The notes under the pieces: generated by a model | The model's input: only the letters and a program-made list of their open reading frames with translations | Told to the model about the DNA's origin: nothing | Database searches by the model: none | Program-made: the position numbers and the translations under genes | From: Actinomycetota bacterium | GTDB lineage: Bacteria > Actinomycetota > Acidimicrobiia > Acidimicrobiales > Ilumatobacteraceae | Assembly (NCBI GenBank): GCA_016870215.1 | Contig: VGCD01000002.1 | Location: forward strand, 1 to 64,000 | Reading direction: 5' to 3' | Length of the DNA stretch: 64,000 bases | Shown here: positions 16,286 to 24,470 of the stretch, in pieces | Layout: each line of letters starts with the position of its first letter | How positions within the stretch are numbered: the first letter of the stretch is position 1

Positions 16286-17533
16286 ATGCGTCTCGGAGAT
16301 ATCGACAATGTGCAAGCCAAGGGGAACGGCAAGCCGTTGGACGGGGTGCGCATTCTGGCACTCGAGCAGATGCAGGCCTTGCCTTTTGCAACGCAGGTCA
16401 TGACGCGCCTCGGTGCGCAAGTCCTCAAAGTCGAGAACCCCAAGGGAGGCGACTTGGCCCGTGGTTCGTTCCCCGCAATGAAGCAGCCAGACGGACGATC
16501 TGCTGGTGCAACATTTCTTCGGAACAACTTGAACAAGCGCTCGATTGCAATAGACATCAAGCATCCGCAAGGCCGTGAATTGGTGTTGAAGTTGGCAACG
16601 AAGTTCGATGTGTTCGCCGAGAACTTCAAAGGTGGCGCACTAAAGAAGATGGGGCTCGCGTACGACGACGTTCGCACTGTTGCACCGAATGTCATTTATC
16701 TCTCAGTGTCGGGCTTCGGAAACACCGTCGAATCGCCTTATGGGTATTGGCCTGCTTACGCAGCCGTCGGAGAAGCGATGAGCGGGTTGTATGAGTGGAA
16801 GCGTCCAGTAGGCCAGCCTCCGACTGTGAGCCCAGTCGGTGCACTCGGCGACATCGGCACGTCATTGTTCGGCGCAATCGGACTGTTGGCAGCACTACGT
16901 CACCGCGACATCACCGGGATTGGGCAACACGTCGATGTGTCCATGTTCGACTCCATGGTTGCTTTTGCCGATGTCGTTACGAACTACTGGTCAATGGGAG
17001 AGCGCCCTGAACCAGGTGGTGGTTTGAACCTCATCATGGACGGGTTCCCTGCAAAAGATGGTTGGTTCATCGTGCAGTGCGGACGCGAGCATGAGTTTGC
17101 GCGCTTCGTCACCGAGATTGGCAAACCTGAATTCGTCGATGATCCTCGTTTTGCGACTCGTCAAGGCTGGCGGGAGCACATGGATGTCATTCGCGAGGCA
17201 GCTGGTGAGTGGGCGGCGGACAAGTCGTCAGTCGAAGCGTGCCACATTCTTGCGAAGGCGGGTATCGCTGCCGGACCAGTGTTGAGTGCTCAACAAGTCA
17301 TCGACGACCCGCACGTGAAATCTCGAAACATGTTGGTTGAGATGCCACGCACTGACGATGTGCCAGATCCAATCGTGGTGCCAGGCAATCCAGTCAAGAT
17401 GACTGGTGTAACCGAAGGACCTGACTCAATGCCCCCGATGTTGGGTGAGCACACCGACGCAGTGCTGACCTCCGAATTGGGTCTGTCACCTTCGGACATT
17501 GAAGCTCTGCGCGCCGACGGCATTATCGGTTGA
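16286..17533 (+). CDS. Family III CoA-transferase (CaiB/BaiF)
   Basis: A 415-residue formyl-CoA-transferase-type protein. The catalytic aspartate is D189 in GALGDIGTS, the position that forms the acyl anhydride in this family. The N-terminal GVRILALEQMQALPFA and the VKVENPKGGD-like segment are typical. The ATG at 16286 avoids an upstream extension of poor composition. The enzyme would move CoA between acids and so save ATP on activation. Unlike the racemase at 4.1 kb it lacks the racemase His/Asp pair in the same context. It is divergent from the ketosynthase-like fusion. Confidence 0.85.
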   Translation: MRLGDIDNVQAKGNGKPLDGVRILALEQMQALPFATQVMTRLGAQVLKVENPKGGDLARGSFPAMKQPDGRSAGATFLRNNLNKRSIAIDIKHPQGRELVLKLATKFDVFAENFKGGALKKMGLAYDDVRTVAPNVIYLSVSGFGNTVESPYGYWPAYAAVGEAMSGLYEWKRPVGQPPTVSPVGALGDIGTSLFGAIGLLAALRHRDITGIGQHVDVSMFDSMVAFADVVTNYWSMGERPEPGGGLNLIMDGFPAKDGWFIVQCGREHEFARFVTEIGKPEFVDDPRFATRQGWREHMDVIREAAGEWAADKSSVEACHILAKAGIAAGPVLSAQQVIDDPHVKSRNMLVEMPRTDDVPDPIVVPGNPVKMTGVTEGPDSMPPMLGEHTDAVLTSELGLSPSDIEALRADGIIG

Positions 17534-17545
17534 TGTGATTCGTCC

Positions 17546-18847
17546 CTAATCGTCGAGTTTCTCGACGTCGAACAAGGGGAACAATCTCTTGGTGCGCAAC
17601 ACGAAGTGCACACCTACGAACACGATGGCGTATGCAATCAGGCCGATACGCAATGACACCAAGTCGCCCAGTGCTCCGAGCGTGAATGAGCCGACGGGGA
17701 TGCCAGCCAGCACACCGAGTAGATAGAACGACACCGCGCGCCCTCGCACGCGGTCGGGCACAGTTCCCTGAATGAGGGTGTTGAGAGCAACGGCCATGAG
17801 TAGGTGTGCCATGCCGCCAAGAAAGAAGCCGACCATTCCGAGGAAGTAATTGCTGGTCGCAGCAATCAATACGGTTGACAACACATAGAACACGAGTGCT
17901 TGCCGAATCGCAGTTGATCGTTTCATCTGCTTTCCGTAGCGAGCAGACACGATGCTCGCGAGTACTGATCCGAGCCCAAGAGCCATCATCAGGCCTGCAT
18001 TGTCTGTGCTTGGTCGGTCGAAAATACGAGCTGCGACTGCGGCACTGATGAACTGCACGGCCTGACCGAAGCAGCTGCTGATAAAAGCCATGATGACAGC
18101 GAGACGCATGGGGGTGTGTCGCCACATGTATCTTGCACCGTTCTTCAATGCCGTCATCACAGTGAATTCGCGTGACGCGGTAGAGCCTGGTCGTGTCGTG
18201 ACAACGGCGAGAACGACGATAACGAGAATGAATGTCGACGCATTTCCGAAGATTGCTGCACCTGGGCCGAATGCAGTGATGACCACGCCTGCAAGTGCAG
18301 GACCAATGAACCGGGCCAAGGTGAATTGCACGGAGTTCAGCCGAACCGCATCGAGCATGTCTTCTTCCGGTACAAGTGATGGAACGAAGGCTTGCCATGT
18401 GGGTGCTCCGAACCCAGTCGCCACGCCATTGAGGAACCCGATGGCGATGATCCACCATGGCGACAACATGTCTGCGACGTACAAGGCGAACAAGGAGAAG
18501 CTGGCGATCATTTGCACGGTCTGAGTTGCGATCAGCATGCGCTTGCGTGACACTCGATCAGCAATAACCCCTGCCCATGCCGTGAAGAGGACCGATGGCA
18601 TCGTGTTGACCAATGTGGAGAAACCAACCCATGTGGCACTGTCGGTCATGTCGAAGAGCAACGCGGGAACTGCGACGAGTTGCATCCATGCCGCACCATT
18701 TGAGATTGATGCGACGATGAAGAAGGTGCGAAATGACTTGTGTCGGAATACCGAGCCCGAAAGCCGACTAGGACGAGGCGAACCTGAACTGTTGTCTCGA
18801 GCGATGGCCTCAGCCTCTAGCTCGCCGTCGAGGTCTCCGGTGCTCAC
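17546..18847 (-). CDS. MFS transporter (EntS-like)
   Basis: A 433-residue membrane protein with about 12 predicted hydrophobic segments and the MFS motif A loop GVIADRVSRKR between segments 2 and 3. It resembles the MFS_3/EntS subgroup, often exporters. Its GTG start overlaps the stop of the preceding SDR (GTGA), which places it as the last gene of the echA20-ipdABC-maoC-SDR transcript. Export or uptake of a steroid intermediate is therefore a reasonable guess, not shown. Confidence 0.85.
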   Translation of the reverse strand: MSTGDLDGELEAEAIARDNSSGSPRPSRLSGSVFRHKSFRTFFIVASISNGAAWMQLVAVPALLFDMTDSATWVGFSTLVNTMPSVLFTAWAGVIADRVSRKRMLIATQTVQMIASFSLFALYVADMLSPWWIIAIGFLNGVATGFGAPTWQAFVPSLVPEEDMLDAVRLNSVQFTLARFIGPALAGVVITAFGPGAAIFGNASTFILVIVVLAVVTTRPGSTASREFTVMTALKNGARYMWRHTPMRLAVIMAFISSCFGQAVQFISAAVAARIFDRPSTDNAGLMMALGLGSVLASIVSARYGKQMKRSTAIRQALVFYVLSTVLIAATSNYFLGMVGFFLGGMAHLLMAVALNTLIQGTVPDRVRGRAVSFYLLGVLAGIPVGSFTLGALGDLVSLRIGLIAYAIVFVGVHFVLRTKRLFPLFDVEKLDD

Positions 18848-19635
18848 AAGTCGGGCAGTGGAAGTGGCAAGTTCGGGGCGACAAGTCCGCCGTCAACAGG
18901 AATGATCTGTCCGGTCACGTAGCTCGATGCCGGAGATGCGAGGTACAACACGGCAGCTGCGATGTCCTCAGGAAGCCCGACGCGCCGAAGTGGTGTGCCG
19001 TTTTCGAGACCTTTTCGAATGTCGTCATTCGTCATGACTGTCGCAAGGGCTTCAGTGAGAATTGCACCTGGTGCAACTGCATTGACGCGAATCTTTGGGT
19101 TCAACTCGAGCGACAATTGTCTGACTGAATGGTCGACTGCTGCTTTCACAGACCCGTACATCGCGTAACCGCGGCCGGCGAGGTGACCGATGGCAGACGA
19201 AATCATGATGATGCTGCCGCCACCGACTTTCAACATGTGTGGAACGGCTGCACGCACAACGCGAACACCGGTGGTGACATTGCGGTCAAATGCATCAGCC
19301 AAGGCCGCGTCGCTCGCCCGGGTGTACGGGCCAGGCATGGCGCCTCCGACGACGTTCACTGCAATATCGATTCGGCCAAGCTCATTGGCAGCTTGATCAA
19401 TCGCTGTCGCCACTGCGTCTGAGTTCATGGCGTCGCACTCAATGGCGACTGCGCGTCGACCGAGCGCTCGAATCTGATCGGCAACTTCTTCAATCTGTGC
19501 TTTGGTTCGGGACAGCACCGCGACGTCGGCTCCGGCTTCTGCCAGTGCTAGAGCGCTGGCGGCACCGATACCACGGCCTGCACCGTTCAAAACGGCAACC
19601 TTGCCGTCAAGGCGGAATGAATTCAGAACTGACAT
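18844..19635 (-). CDS. SDR family oxidoreductase in the ipd operon
   Basis: A 263-residue SDR with NGAGRGIG (15-22), a VNVVGGA variant of NNAG, catalytic Ser in MISSAIG, and YGSVK as the Tyr/Lys pair. The C-terminus carries YVTGQIIPVDGG. The ATG at 19635 starts just after the stop of the MaoC gene; longer in-frame starts would lie inside it. It sits between the MaoC hydratase and the MFS transporter in the C/D-ring degradation operon, so a hydroxyacyl-CoA or ring hydroxyl dehydrogenase is likely. Confidence 0.88.
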   Translation of the reverse strand: MSVLNSFRLDGKVAVLNGAGRGIGAASALALAEAGADVAVLSRTKAQIEEVADQIRALGRRAVAIECDAMNSDAVATAIDQAANELGRIDIAVNVVGGAMPGPYTRASDAALADAFDRNVTTGVRVVRAAVPHMLKVGGGSIIMISSAIGHLAGRGYAMYGSVKAAVDHSVRQLSLELNPKIRVNAVAPGAILTEALATVMTNDDIRKGLENGTPLRRVGLPEDIAAAVLYLASPASSYVTGQIIPVDGGLVAPNLPLPLPDL

Positions 19636-19636
19636 A

Positions 19637-20095
19637 TCAGACCATCCAGCGTGAAAGTGAGTCGATGACGCAGTTCGGTTTGTCTGAGCCTTCAGTTTCG
19701 ACAGTGATGCGAATGAGTGTTTGCACGCCACCGTTGATGTCTGACACATCGATGAGTTCAGCACCGGCGCGTACCCGTGTTCCGACTTTCACCGGAGATG
19801 GGAAACGAACTTTGTCCACGCCATAGTTGACGCCCATTGAAAACCCCTGCACTTCGATGATCTGCGGAAGGAAGTAATTGGACAGTGACAAGGTGAGGTA
19901 TCCGTGTGCGATGGGCGCACCGAATGGTCCTGACTTCGCACGTTCGACGTCGATGTGAATCCACTGCCGATCACCAGTTGCGTCTGCGAACTGGTTGATG
20001 CGCTCTTGTTCCATGGTCATCCACTCGCTGTAACCGAGATGGCGACCCTTGGCAGCGCGAACTTCGTCGATGCCATTCAGTGTGGTGACTGCCAT
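19637..20095 (-). CDS. MaoC-like (R)-enoyl-CoA hydratase
   Basis: A 152-residue single hot-dog-fold protein. The hydratase-2 motif is clear (residues about 38-66): the catalytic Asp and His in ATGDRQWIHIDVERA, followed by IAHGYLTLSL. It should add water to 2-enoyl-CoA with R stereochemistry, as a dimer. One base separates its ATG from the ipdC stop. M. tuberculosis uses MaoC proteins (ChsH1/ChsH2) in side-chain degradation. This copy is placed in the ring C/D operon instead, so its substrate may be a ring-derived enoyl-CoA. Confidence 0.87.
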   Translation of the reverse strand: MAVTTLNGIDEVRAAKGRHLGYSEWMTMEQERINQFADATGDRQWIHIDVERAKSGPFGAPIAHGYLTLSLSNYFLPQIIEVQGFSMGVNYGVDKVRFPSPVKVGTRVRAGAELIDVSDINGGVQTLIRITVETEGSDKPNCVIDSLSRWMV

Positions 20096-20096
20096 G

Positions 20097-21161
20097 TCAG
20101 GCCCCCAGTTCCTTCAGGGCCGTTTCGGCCTCGTCGACGATGCGTTGAATGAGTTCATCGCAGGTCGGCAGGTCTTTGATGACGCCGACCACTTGACCAC
20201 TCGCCATGACTCCGGCGTCGATGTTTCCATCGATCATCGTTGCCTTGAGCAACATCGGAGTGTTTGCAGCCATCAGCATCTGGGCGAAGGTGAGATCGAG
20301 TGCCTTGCGCATCTCGAGGCCCTCGCGCAGCATGTCACCCATTGGGGTTCCGGTCATCTTGCGAAACTTGAGAGCATTGAGCGCGGCACGTGGTAGCGCA
20401 AGTAGACGTCCACGACCACTTTCTAGAAATTCCACCAGCTCTGTGCGCAACACGCGATGTGGAACTCCGTCAACCTGAGTGCTGACAACTGTTCCTTGAA
20501 CGTTCTGCTGCAGATAAAACTGTTTGATGACATCGGGAACTGTCGAGTCCTTCGTGAGAAGGAATCGAGTACCCATGGCGATTCCGTCCGCTCCATAGGC
20601 GAGTGCAGCGACGAGTCCACGACCGTTGAAGAACCCACCAGCTGCAATCACCGGAATTTTTCCAGCGACTGCGTCGATGACATCGGGCAGCAAGATGCTT
20701 GTCGGAACAGAACCAGTGTGTCCGCCGCCTTCACCGCCTTGCACGAGAACTGCGTCAACACCCCAATCGAGAACCTTCTCTGCGTGTCGACGCGCTCCGA
20801 TGGATGGCATGACAAAAACTCCGGCGCTCTTGCATCGCTCGATGATCTTTTGCTTCGGAGCCTGCGCAAACGACGCGACCTTCACTCCCTGTTCGATGAG
20901 GAAGTCGACTCGCTCTTCGATATCGGTGGCATCGGCGCGCATGTTGACCGCAAAAGGTTTGTTTGTAAGGCGCTTGATTTCGGCCACTTCGCTACGAAGC
21001 TCCTCCATGTCCATGACCGCACTAGCGAGAATGCCGAGACCTCCAGCATTGGCAGTTCCGGCGACGAGGCTAGAAGTGGCGACCCAACCCATGCCGGTTT
21101 GCACGATGGGGTACTGCACCCCAACTTGGTCGCAGAACTTGGTGTGCAGAGTCGGATGCAT
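20097..21161 (-). CDS. ipdC: Flavin-dependent oxidoreductase, IpdC-like
   Basis: A 354-residue nitronate-monooxygenase-fold TIM barrel with FMN-binding landmarks (PIVQTGMGWVA at the start, QGGEGGGHTG near 142, AAGGFFNGRG and GADGIAMGTRFL near 175-200). The length matches mycobacterial IpdC (Rv3553). In steroid C/D-ring catabolism IpdC is required for processing of the hydroxylated indane-CoA intermediate. The preceding genes ipdB, ipdA and echA20 are in the same order as in M. tuberculosis, which supports the name. Confidence 0.88.
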   Translation of the reverse strand: MHPTLHTKFCDQVGVQYPIVQTGMGWVATSSLVAGTANAGGLGILASAVMDMEELRSEVAEIKRLTNKPFAVNMRADATDIEERVDFLIEQGVKVASFAQAPKQKIIERCKSAGVFVMPSIGARRHAEKVLDWGVDAVLVQGGEGGGHTGSVPTSILLPDVIDAVAGKIPVIAAGGFFNGRGLVAALAYGADGIAMGTRFLLTKDSTVPDVIKQFYLQQNVQGTVVSTQVDGVPHRVLRTELVEFLESGRGRLLALPRAALNALKFRKMTGTPMGDMLREGLEMRKALDLTFAQMLMAANTPMLLKATMIDGNIDAGVMASGQVVGVIKDLPTCDELIQRIVDEAETALKELGA

Positions 21162-21163
21162 GG

Positions 21164-21916
21164 TCAGGCAACTTCCTTGTTACGCAGTCCGCGAGGATCA
21201 AGTGTTTCGATGATTGAAAGCTCGTCTGCGCTTGGTCCACGAGACACCGGAACGTCAGATGGAATGACCAGTTCGAATCCGGTGTTGGCGATGACATCAT
21301 CAACAGTGACGCCCGGATGCACGCTGCGCAGGCGCATGCGATTGTCTGGAGTCTCAAAGTCAAGAACACACAAGTTGGTGATGACCCGCGGCAAACAGAA
21401 GTTGTCGCGCGTCCACTTGCTCATCTTGGCAACTCGGTCATAACCAATGCCGCTCACCATGTCGACTTTTTCGACAAATACTTTCGACGTGTGCTTCGGG
21501 ATGAAGAAGCTGGTCTTGTTGTTGATGGTGTTTCCAGGTGCGCCACGCACACCGAGCAGCTGGGCCTTCGGTTGTTTCCACGGCCCGATGTTCGCGATGT
21601 TCGAGTTGCCGTACCTGTCAATCTGGCTTGCGCCCATCATGACGTGACGACGACCGCCCCACACAGTGTCGAACACTTGTCGAAAGGGAACCCATCCTTC
21701 AATGACTTTGTCGCTGCCACCAATAGGAAGGTTGTTCGCGACGAAGAAAGCTTCACCATCACTGACGAGTAGGTCTGGTTCGAATGTCGCGCGTGCAAGG
21801 CGCACACCAAGTGTCTGGATGGTGCCCATGCCGCTACCAAAGATTTCGCCGTTACCCCGGAATGCTTCAGCTGCCGCCACCACGCAGATGTCGGCAAGAT
21901 TCGTGCTTGCAGTCAT
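21164..21916 (-). CDS. ipdB: IpdB, beta subunit of COCHEA-CoA hydrolase
   Basis: A 250-residue class I CoA-transferase-fold subunit. It shares with mycobacterial IpdB the segments GARLAR-like (GVRLARATF), EGW(V/M)PF, GGRRHVMMGASQIDRYGN, GVRGAPGNTIN and SGIGYD. IpdAB is not a transferase but hydrolyses ring C of the COCHEA-CoA intermediate. The ATG at 21916 comes 2 bases after the ipdA stop; an ATG 11 codons upstream would overlap ipdA. It works with IpdA as a heterotetramer in the cytoplasm. Confidence 0.92.
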   Translation of the reverse strand: MTASTNLADICVVAAAEAFRGNGEIFGSGMGTIQTLGVRLARATFEPDLLVSDGEAFFVANNLPIGGSDKVIEGWVPFRQVFDTVWGGRRHVMMGASQIDRYGNSNIANIGPWKQPKAQLLGVRGAPGNTINNKTSFFIPKHTSKVFVEKVDMVSGIGYDRVAKMSKWTRDNFCLPRVITNLCVLDFETPDNRMRLRSVHPGVTVDDVIANTGFELVIPSDVPVSRGPSADELSIIETLDPRGLRNKEVA

Positions 21917-21918
21917 CG

Positions 21919-22803
21919 TCACGCCTGCGCTTTCTGTTCGTCGTGCCATTTCTTCACTTCCGCTTGGTAGTCCGCCTCGCTGCCGCTCAAGAACCGGCTG
22001 GCAAACGCAGACCAGGACTCTGGGTCTGCTGCTGCCTTGACGTACGCCGACTGGAACTTTTCATCACGTTCGTAATCAGGAGTGCAGTGAGTGAAGTGTG
22101 AACCATTCGGTGACTCGATGACACCGTCCACCATCGACCTGTTGATCTTCATCGTGTGGAATGAGCCATTCTTCAGCAACTCGTCAGAGGTGACGATTTT
22201 TTCGCAACTCAAAAAGCGCCGACCTGTGTCACACGCACCGAGAAATAAGTCATCGAAGTACAAGTCGGGACCGAGGAACTGCGCGTTGCCATGCATGTCC
22301 GCTCGATTGAGGTGAACAAAGGCGGCGTCAAGTTCGAGCGAGGGGACCGCGAGCAGCTCTTCGCCATCGGCATAAGGAGAGGTAACGGTGCGCAATTGGG
22401 GGTTCACGACGGTGACGTCGCTGCCGAGTCCGGCGCGTGTTGGAAGAAAGGGAAGGCGCAGACTCGCGGCGTACAACGCCCACTGCAACATGCCTTCGTC
22501 GTATTCCACACATTCAGCGATGGATCCACTTTGACGTGCAGAGCGGAAGTGTGGTTCGAGTGCAATCGAGTCGAGGGACACGAACCCGTACACCACCTTT
22601 TTCACTTTGCCGGCAGCGCATAACAAGCCCACATCTGGTCCACCGTATGACACGACCGTGAGATCTTTGACGTCGGTTCGCAGCAACGCGCGCACGAGGG
22701 ACATCGGCTTTCGCCGAGATCCCCATCCGCCAATACCGATGGTCATACCGCTCTTCACATGAGCTGCTGCTTCATCGAGGGTCATTCGTTTGTCTCGGGC
22801 CAT
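21919..22803 (-). CDS. ipdA: IpdA, alpha subunit of COCHEA-CoA hydrolase
   Basis: A 294-residue CoA-transferase-fold subunit, matching mycobacterial IpdA in length and in signature segments: IGIGGWGSRRKPM near the start, VSYGGPDVGLLCAAGKV, YGFVSLDS, RLPFLPTRAGLGS, YFDDLFL and SGSEADYQAEV at the end. IpdA and IpdB together open the last carbocyclic ring of steroids. The ATG at 22803 gives the family N-terminus; longer in-frame starts would run into echA20. Confidence 0.93.
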   Translation of the reverse strand: MARDKRMTLDEAAAHVKSGMTIGIGGWGSRRKPMSLVRALLRTDVKDLTVVSYGGPDVGLLCAAGKVKKVVYGFVSLDSIALEPHFRSARQSGSIAECVEYDEGMLQWALYAASLRLPFLPTRAGLGSDVTVVNPQLRTVTSPYADGEELLAVPSLELDAAFVHLNRADMHGNAQFLGPDLYFDDLFLGACDTGRRFLSCEKIVTSDELLKNGSFHTMKINRSMVDGVIESPNGSHFTHCTPDYERDEKFQSAYVKAAADPESWSAFASRFLSGSEADYQAEVKKWHDEQKAQA

Positions 22804-22852
22804 GTGGTCCTCATCTACTCTGGGGTCGTCTAGGTCTGTTTGGTTCTTTTGG

Positions 22853-23614
22853 CTACTTCGTGGTGTCGGCGTCGCGCTTGTCGACGAATGCATCACGCAA
22901 TTCGTCGGAGACACCAGACAGGTTCAACTCGAATGTGAACCCTTGTTCGAATCGATAGCTCTTCTTCACATCCCACAAGTCGATGCCATTCAGGCTCTCT
23001 TTGGCTGCACGCATGACGGTTGGTGATTTCTCGGCGATGCTTTTGGCGATTCGCATTGCTTCGTTGCGAAGTTCCGCACGCGGAACAACTGAGTGCACAC
23101 TTCCGAACTCATGGAGCTCTTGTGCGGTGATGTTTTGAGCGGTGTACACCATGGCTCGCATTTTGTGCTGAGGGACCAGGCGCGCAAGGTGAGTGGCAGC
23201 ACCAAGTGCGCCACGGTCTACTTCAGGAAGTCCGAAGAAAGCATCGTCGCTTGCCACGATGATGTCGGAGTTTCCGACAAGGCCAATCCCGCCACCTACG
23301 CAGAAGCCGTTGACCACGGAGATCACGGGCACCGGACACTCGTACACTGCAGCGAACGCCGCAAAGCAACCCTTGTTCGCACCAATCAAGGCGTCGAAAC
23401 CCGTGGTGTTCTGCATCTCTTTGATGTCGACCCCGGCATTGAAGCCTTTTCCTTCGGCACGCAAGATGACAACTCGCACGTTCTTGTCGCGGCCGAGTGC
23501 GGTGATCGTGTCAGCGACCTCGAACCACTGGGCAACGGTGAGTGCATTGACTGGTGGGCAGTCCATCACGACTTCGGCGATGCCGTCTGAACCAACTGAA
23601 TGCGAAATACCCAT
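22853..23614 (-). CDS. echA20: EchA20, ring D-cleaving crotonase
   Basis: A 253-residue crotonase. It carries the EchA20-specific segments FNAGVDIKEMQ (oxyanion hole 1), YECPVPVISVVNGFCVGGGIGLVGN (oxyanion hole 2, split here in reading), FGLPEVDRGALGAATHL and EQGFTFELNL. In M. tuberculosis EchA20 hydrolyses ring D of the indane-dione CoA intermediate, feeding IpdAB. It is the first gene of the minus-strand ipd operon and is divergent from an SDR, the same layout as Rv3549c/echA20. Confidence 0.92.
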   Translation of the reverse strand: MGISHSVGSDGIAEVVMDCPPVNALTVAQWFEVADTITALGRDKNVRVVILRAEGKGFNAGVDIKEMQNTTGFDALIGANKGCFAAFAAVYECPVPVISVVNGFCVGGGIGLVGNSDIIVASDDAFFGLPEVDRGALGAATHLARLVPQHKMRAMVYTAQNITAQELHEFGSVHSVVPRAELRNEAMRIAKSIAEKSPTVMRAAKESLNGIDLWDVKKSYRFEQGFTFELNLSGVSDELRDAFVDKRDADTTK

Positions 23615-23689
23615 GATTTCCGAGGTTACTCCCGTGCGATAGAGGACTTCTAAACGCGTGACAGCGGTCGCACAGTAGCATTCTCAGTC

Positions 23690-24436
23690 GTGACGTATCC
23701 CGAATTGCGCGACAAAGTCGTTCTCATCACAGGCGGAACCAAAGGGATTGGTCGGGGTATCGGCGAGCGGTTCGAGGCCGATGGCTCGCGAATCGTGGTC
23801 TGTTCTCGCACTCCGGTCGATGATCTTCCATCGTCGTGGACGTATCACTCAGTCGACCTTCGCAATGGTGAAGATGCGTGGAAACTTGTCGATGATGTGG
23901 TGGCTGAGTTCGGTCGTATCGATGTGCTCGTCAACAATGCTGGTGGCTCACCACCAGCAGACTCAACGACATCATCTCCACGTTTCACCGAGCGCATCGT
24001 TGCGCTCAATTTGTTCTCGGCCATTTATTGCGCGCAACGCGCGAACTTTCACATGCAACAAGGTGATGGAGGGGCGATTGTCAACATCGGAAGTGTCGTT
24101 GCGTTACGTCCGGCACCGACCACCGCCGCATATGGCGCAGCCAAGGCCGGATTGTTGAACTACACCAACACAGTTGCTCAAGAGTGGGCACCGAAGGTTC
24201 GCGTCAACATGGTGACATCCGGTCTCGTGTATACCTCGCAGGCCCACGTTCATTACGGCGACGCTGACAATGTGGCTCGCATCGAGGCAACGATTCCGAT
24301 GGGTCGCATGGCTATTCCGAATGACATCGCAAACGCGTGCGCGTATCTTGCGAGCGACGCTGCGGCATATCTGGCCGGAGCGAACATTGTGTTGCACGGC
24401 GGGGGAGATCGCCCCGCCTACCTCGGCGCCGACTGA
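23690..24436 (+). CDS. SDR, Rv3549c-like
   Basis: A 248-residue SDR with TGGTKGIGRG (14-23), NNAGGSPP, catalytic Ser in NIGSV and YGAAK. It begins with GTG 75 bases from the divergent echA20. The NNAGGSP...SPRF segment is shared with Rv3549c, the SDR next to echA20 in M. tuberculosis. It probably oxidises or reduces a hydroxyl on a CoA intermediate. A ligase gene follows 34 bases downstream and is probably cotranscribed. Confidence 0.87.
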   Translation: MTYPELRDKVVLITGGTKGIGRGIGERFEADGSRIVVCSRTPVDDLPSSWTYHSVDLRNGEDAWKLVDDVVAEFGRIDVLVNNAGGSPPADSTTSSPRFTERIVALNLFSAIYCAQRANFHMQQGDGGAIVNIGSVVALRPAPTTAAYGAAKAGLLNYTNTVAQEWAPKVRVNMVTSGLVYTSQAHVHYGDADNVARIEATIPMGRMAIPNDIANACAYLASDAAAYLAGANIVLHGGGDRPAYLGAD

Positions 24437-24470
24437 CAAAGGCATCACCGCCAGTCACTACAGTCGCGTC

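Noticed and set aside
17523-18458. A 311-codon minus-strand frame, rich in Arg and Cys, inside the MFS gene.
   Set aside because: Out-of-frame shadow of a well-supported transporter; composition is unlike a real protein.
20457-21443. A 328-codon open frame on plus, antisense to ipdC and ipdB.
   Set aside because: The minus-strand proteins are clear family members; the antisense frame has no domain and no ribosome site.
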